NCBI RefSeq assembly: GCF_015477765.1
Contig: NZ_JADLQQ010000006.1
Location: 372,001 to 436,000 of the forward strand
Length of the DNA stretch: 64,000 nt
From: Nocardia transvalensis
Lineage (GTDB): Bacteria; Actinomycetota; Actinomycetes; Mycobacteriales; Mycobacteriaceae
Direction of reading: 5' to 3'
Below the pieces are notes generated by a model. The model was not told the origin of the DNA, did no database searches, and worked only from the letters and a program-made list of their open reading frames with translations. This document shows positions 60,803 to 64,000 of this stretch, piece by piece (the first letter of the stretch is position 1; each line of letters opens with the position of its first letter). The translations under genes were made by a program, and so were the position numbers.

Positions 60803-62071
60803 TCACTTTGTTTCCCGAGACAACAGGGGTGATATTTTCTGTTTCCCGGGCCGATTGATCCGCCCCGCGACGACGAACAGTGCGACCAGCAGCACACTCA
60901 GCCACACGTAGGTGTTGCCGATCAGGTGCTGCCCCGGGGTCCAGTCGAATTCGCGATTGTTGTCGCCGGGCTCCCAGTTCTGCGGGCCGATGACGAAGAC
61001 CACCGCGGTGGCGAGGACGACCGCCGACCAGAGCAGTGCGGCACGCCGGGGCAGCCGCACGGCCGTCCCGGCCGCGGCGAACAGGGCCGGAGCGATCCAC
61101 ACCCAGTGGTGCGACCACGAGATCGGCGAGACCAGCAGGGTGAAGACCGCATTGAACGACAGCATCAGCGCCGGGTTGTCTCCCGCCTGCCGCATGGCCG
61201 CCACGACCAGTGCCAGCAGCAGCGCGCCGAGCAGCAGCCACAGCGCGGTGAAGGCCGGTTCCGGGACCTGCAGCCGGGCCAGCACCCCTTGGATCGACTG
61301 ATTGGTGTGGAAGGCCGACCCGCTCAGCCCCGACACATTGCCCATCCCGCCGAACCAGTACCGGGTCGATTCCTTCGGCATGATCGCGAAGGCCAGGGCG
61401 GTCGCGGCGGCGCCGGTGATCGCGGCGGTCGCGGCGGCCCGGTAGTCGCGGCGGATGAGGAAGTACAGGACGAACGCCGCCGGGGTCAGCTTGATCGCCG
61501 CGGCCAGCCCGATCAGCATGCCGCGGGGCCACTTCGGGCGCAGTGCCAGGCAGTCGGCGACGACCAGCGCCATGAGCAGCAGGTTGACCTGGCCGAAATC
61601 CAGCGTCGAATGGACCGGCTCCAGCAGCAGACCCACCGGCAGCGCGCACGCGCTCGCCCACAGCGCGAGTTCGAGGGTGCCGGGCCAGAGGCGCCGTGCG
61701 GTGAGATAGATCGTCACCGCCAGGGCCAGCGTCGACACCACGAAGAACGTGGTGGCGGCCAGATGCCAGGACAGGATGGCGAACGGACCCAGGGCCAGGG
61801 CCGCGAACGGCGGATAGATGAACGGCAGTCCGATACCCAGCGTGGTCTTCGGCAGCGTCCCGTACATATCGGCGCCGTGCCACCACGCCTGCACTCCGAG
61901 CCGGTACACCTGCAGGTCGATGAACTCGCGCTTGATCGGGGTCAGCGGCCAGCTGGGATGCGTCAACCAGAAGATCGCGACCGCGAGTAGCAGTGGGGGG
62001 ACCAGCCACAGCAGTCGAGCGAAGGGACGAGCCGAGGACGTCGTCGGAGCGGAGGTGGAGACACTAACCAT
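60803..62071 (-). CDS. GT87-type polyprenol-phosphate-mannose mannosyltransferase
   Basis: A 422-residue integral membrane glycosyltransferase of the DUF2029/GT87 family. About ten membrane helices are predicted, and the first outer loop has KREFIDLQVYRLGVQAW with the conserved Asp of GT-C enzymes. In mycolata these enzymes use polyprenol-phosphate mannose to extend phosphatidylinositol mannosides and lipomannan outside the membrane. The ATG at 62071 is followed by a Thr/Ser-rich tail before helix 1. It is divergent from the permease across 86 bases and precedes the P450 gene by 46 bases. Confidence 0.87.
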   Translation of the reverse strand: MVSVSTSAPTTSSARPFARLLWLVPPLLLAVAIFWLTHPSWPLTPIKREFIDLQVYRLGVQAWWHGADMYGTLPKTTLGIGLPFIYPPFAALALGPFAILSWHLAATTFFVVSTLALAVTIYLTARRLWPGTLELALWASACALPVGLLLEPVHSTLDFGQVNLLLMALVVADCLALRPKWPRGMLIGLAAAIKLTPAAFVLYFLIRRDYRAAATAAITGAAATALAFAIMPKESTRYWFGGMGNVSGLSGSAFHTNQSIQGVLARLQVPEPAFTALWLLLGALLLALVVAAMRQAGDNPALMLSFNAVFTLLVSPISWSHHWVWIAPALFAAAGTAVRLPRRAALLWSAVVLATAVVFVIGPQNWEPGDNNREFDWTPGQHLIGNTYVWLSVLLVALFVVAGRINRPGKQKISPLLSRETK

Positions 62072-62157
62072 CCAGCACGAGGTTACCGATCATCGACGCT
62101 CAGCCGAAGCCCAGGGCGAATTCCCGTCACCACCCGGCCCGTAGCATGGGGCGGGTT

Positions 62158-63507
62158 ATGGGCAGCCCTCGTGAGCAGGGGCGTCAGGCGGAGGCGCCGC
62201 TGACGCTCACCACCGAACCGCCGCGCAGTCTGTCGTTCGCCGATCAGACCGCGTTCTGGGTCAATCTCGGGGTGTCGCTCATCGGGTTCACCGGGGCGAT
62301 CTATGTCTTGCAACCGGATGGTCATCCACAGCTGCCGATCGTGGGCGCGTTGCTGGCGACCGTGCTGGGCACGCTGATCGGGACGGCGATGGTCGCCGTC
62401 GCGGGGGCGGTCGGGGCTCGGACGGGGGCCCCGGCCATGGCGAACTTCCGGGGGTTGTTCGGCACCCGGCTGTCGTATGTGCCGACTGTCGCCAACATCG
62501 TGCAGTGCATCGGCTGGGGTGTGTACGAGCTGACGGTCATCTCGGGCGGCGTGCAGGCCATCACGCACGGGCGGTTGCCGCATGTGCTCGTGATCGTCGC
62601 GGCTGGAGTCCTGTCCACGGCCATGGCGATCTGGCCGCTGTCGGTGCTGCATATTCTGCGCAAGTACGTGACGGTCGCGGTGTTCATAGCGATGCTGTAT
62701 TTCACCGTGCAGCTGTTGCGGAATCCGCTGCCGCAGGTCGGCGACACCTCCTGGAGCGGGTTCTTCCCCGCCGTGGACTCCGCGCTCGCGGTGGCGGTGT
62801 CGTTCGTGCCGCTGGCCGCCGACTACACCCGGCACGCCCATTCGGCACGGGCCGCCTCCGGGTCCACCATGCTGGGCTATTCGGTGGCGCAGACCTGGTG
62901 CTATCTGCTGGGCATGGTCGCGCTGCTCCAGGTCGGCGGCGATCCGGATCGGATCTTCGACACCTTCCTCGGCGTCGCGGCCGGGTGGGTGTTCTTCGCG
63001 GTGCTGGTGGTGCGGGAATCGGATCAGTCGTTCGCCAATGTGTACTCCACGGCCATGTCGCTGCAGAATCTGCTGCCGCGGGTGGACCGGAGGGTGCTGG
63101 CCGCCGCCGTCGGTGTCGTGGCGATCGTGCTGGCGATGGGGGTGCACGATTTCACCGGCTTCTCGAACTTCCTGCTGCTGATCGGCTCGGTCTTCGTGCC
63201 GCTGTGCGCGGTGCTGGCGGTGGATTACTACTTCGGCCGGGGGCGGCTGGGCTGGGATCTGTCCGAGCGGGCACCGGCCCGCCCGCTGATGGTGGTGCCG
63301 TGGCTGCTGGGGTTCGCGGTCTATCAGCTGTTCAATCCCGGGTCGGTGTCGTGGTGGGCGCGGCTGTGGAGCGAGGCGCAGGATGCGATCGGGATCCATC
63401 CCGGGTGGTGGTCGTCGGCGTCGCTGTTCTCGTTCCTGGTCGCGGCGCTGGCCACCGGGGGCCTGGTGCTCGTCGAGCGTCGAGCGCTGGGGAGGCAGTC
63501 TGTCTGA
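62158..63507 (+). CDS. NCS1 family nucleobase/cation permease
   Basis: A 449-residue permease of the NCS1 (cytosine, purine, hydroxymethylpyrimidine) family with about 12 helices. Landmarks include FWVNLGVSLIGFTGAIYV, GAPAMANFRGLFGTRLSYVP and FVPLAADYTRHAHS. It would import a nucleobase or vitamin precursor by proton or sodium symport. The ATG at 62158 has a GGGGCGGG tract; the ATG at 62146 is an alternative. The phosphotransferase gene starts about 38 bases after its stop and may belong to the same transcript. Confidence 0.87.
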   Translation: MGSPREQGRQAEAPLTLTTEPPRSLSFADQTAFWVNLGVSLIGFTGAIYVLQPDGHPQLPIVGALLATVLGTLIGTAMVAVAGAVGARTGAPAMANFRGLFGTRLSYVPTVANIVQCIGWGVYELTVISGGVQAITHGRLPHVLVIVAAGVLSTAMAIWPLSVLHILRKYVTVAVFIAMLYFTVQLLRNPLPQVGDTSWSGFFPAVDSALAVAVSFVPLAADYTRHAHSARAASGSTMLGYSVAQTWCYLLGMVALLQVGGDPDRIFDTFLGVAAGWVFFAVLVVRESDQSFANVYSTAMSLQNLLPRVDRRVLAAAVGVVAIVLAMGVHDFTGFSNFLLLIGSVFVPLCAVLAVDYYFGRGRLGWDLSERAPARPLMVVPWLLGFAVYQLFNPGSVSWWARLWSEAQDAIGIHPGWWSSASLFSFLVAALATGGLVLVERRALGRQSV

Positions 63508-63544
63508 GCACACCGGGCCCGGTGATCGCGATCTCGTCTTCGGG

Positions 63545-64000
63545 ATGGGGACCGACCCGATGGCCGAGCCCGATTGGCCGCCATTGACTCTCGACGAGAT
63601 CGACGAGGCGGCGCAGATCGAGTGGCGCAGCCCGCGCCCGCTGTCGTCGACGGCACGGGTGCGGATGGCCGATGGCGAGCGGGTCGTGGTGAAGCGGATG
63701 CCGGTGGCATTGCGGGATGCCGGTGCGCTGGCGGAGGAACATGCGTACATGGCGCATCTGCGGGCGCGGGGGATACCGATTCCGCTGGTGCGAACCGTCG
63801 TTCGCGGTGGGTTCAGCTATGAGATCCATGGTCTCGGGGACGGGGAGGATCTCTATCGCGGCGTTTTCTCTTGGACCCCTCACCTGTCGGAGGAACATGC
63901 GGACTCCGCCGGACGCATGCTGGCCCGATTGCATTGCGCGGCAGAGGGATACGAGGCTCCCGAGCGGGCACCGCGGCCGCTGCTGGCCGCGCTGTGCACC
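63545..64000 (+). CDS. phosphotransferase (APH/fructosamine kinase-like), cut by window edge
   Basis: The first 152 residues of an aminoglycoside phosphotransferase/kinase-fold protein. Residues near 36-48 (ARVRMADGERVVVKR) form the ATP-binding strand-turn-strand with the conserved lysine, and LARLHCAAEGY matches the helix before the catalytic loop. The catalytic HxDxxxxN is beyond the window. The ATG at 63545 is likely; an ATG at 63560 also fits. Following a permease gene, it may phosphorylate the imported compound, which is inference. Confidence 0.75.
   Translation, partial: MGTDPMAEPDWPPLTLDEIDEAAQIEWRSPRPLSSTARVRMADGERVVVKRMPVALRDAGALAEEHAYMAHLRARGIPIPLVRTVVRGGFSYEIHGLGDGEDLYRGVFSWTPHLSEEHADSAGRMLARLHCAAEGYEAPERAPRPLLAALCT

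Noticed and set aside
1..64000. CRISPR arrays, tRNA/rRNA genes, insertion sequences, phage or attachment sites
   Set aside because: No regularly spaced repeats, cloverleaf-like sequence, transposase or integrase was recognised; the only notable direct repeat is the pair at 56753 and 57977.

Overview
The window is a high-GC actinobacterial chromosome segment that most resembles Nocardia. It carries a nocardiolactone-type beta-lactone cluster, three MMPL lipid exporters, a wax ester synthase/DGAT, a GT87 mannosyltransferase, an LPXTG-free cutinase-like protein, secreted lipase and sphingomyelinase genes, GTG/TTG starts and many 4-base GTGA/ATGA gene overlaps. No tRNA, rRNA, CRISPR array, phage gene or transposase was seen. 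Genus assignment is inference from gene content.

Layout. 1-7 kb: fatty acid desaturase, an FMO-MMPL pair, a secreted LIP-family lipase whose nucleophile serine is replaced by leucine, and a SARP regulator, the last two separated by a perfect hairpin terminator. 7-10.7 kb: a tightly coupled minus-strand trio (DUF2156 aminoacyl-transferase-like protein, diacylglycerol-kinase-like protein, Baeyer-Villiger-type monooxygenase). 10.8-16.9 kb: an unassigned five-gene plus-strand operon (ALDH, acyl-CoA dehydrogenase-like, class III aminotransferase, SRPBCC, MmgE/PrpD). 17-18.1 kb: a membrane protein with the full layout of a pentameric ligand-gated ion channel. 18.2-20.8 kb: a Rho-N-like basic protein and a glycogen-debranching-type enzyme with an overlapping 15-residue leader ORF. 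21-28.6 kb: a complete hopanoid operon (hpnC, hpnD, hpnE, polyprenyl synthase, shc, hpnG, hpnH) facing a PucR-type regulator.

30-35.5 kb: a small acidic secreted protein and second MMPL, then a TetR regulator divergent from a DrrAB-type ABC exporter with a clear palindromic operator between them. 35.5-37.2 kb: a GH1 glycosidase and a 35-residue hydrophobic peptide. 37.3-44.1 kb: a cutinase-like membrane-anchored protein whose 3' end runs antisense into an FMO, followed by MMPL and P450 genes. 44.4-49.2 kb: the four-gene nltABCD-like operon behind a good sigma-70-type promoter. It has two OleA-like ketosynthases, an OleC-like beta-lactone synthetase and an OleD-like reductase, with no OleB, so the beta-lactone would be kept rather than decarboxylated.

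49.2-56.7 kb: sphingomyelinase, a short accessory stretch with small hypotheticals and a decayed gene copy, an SDR, two methyltransferases and an acyl-CoA carboxylase beta subunit. 56.7-64 kb: an EEP-family hydrolase and a wax ester synthase that share a duplicated 3' end, a second P450, a GT87 glycosyltransferase, an NCS1 permease and a phosphotransferase cut by the window edge. The overall theme is synthesis, modification and export of lipids and hydrophobic secondary metabolites of the cell envelope.
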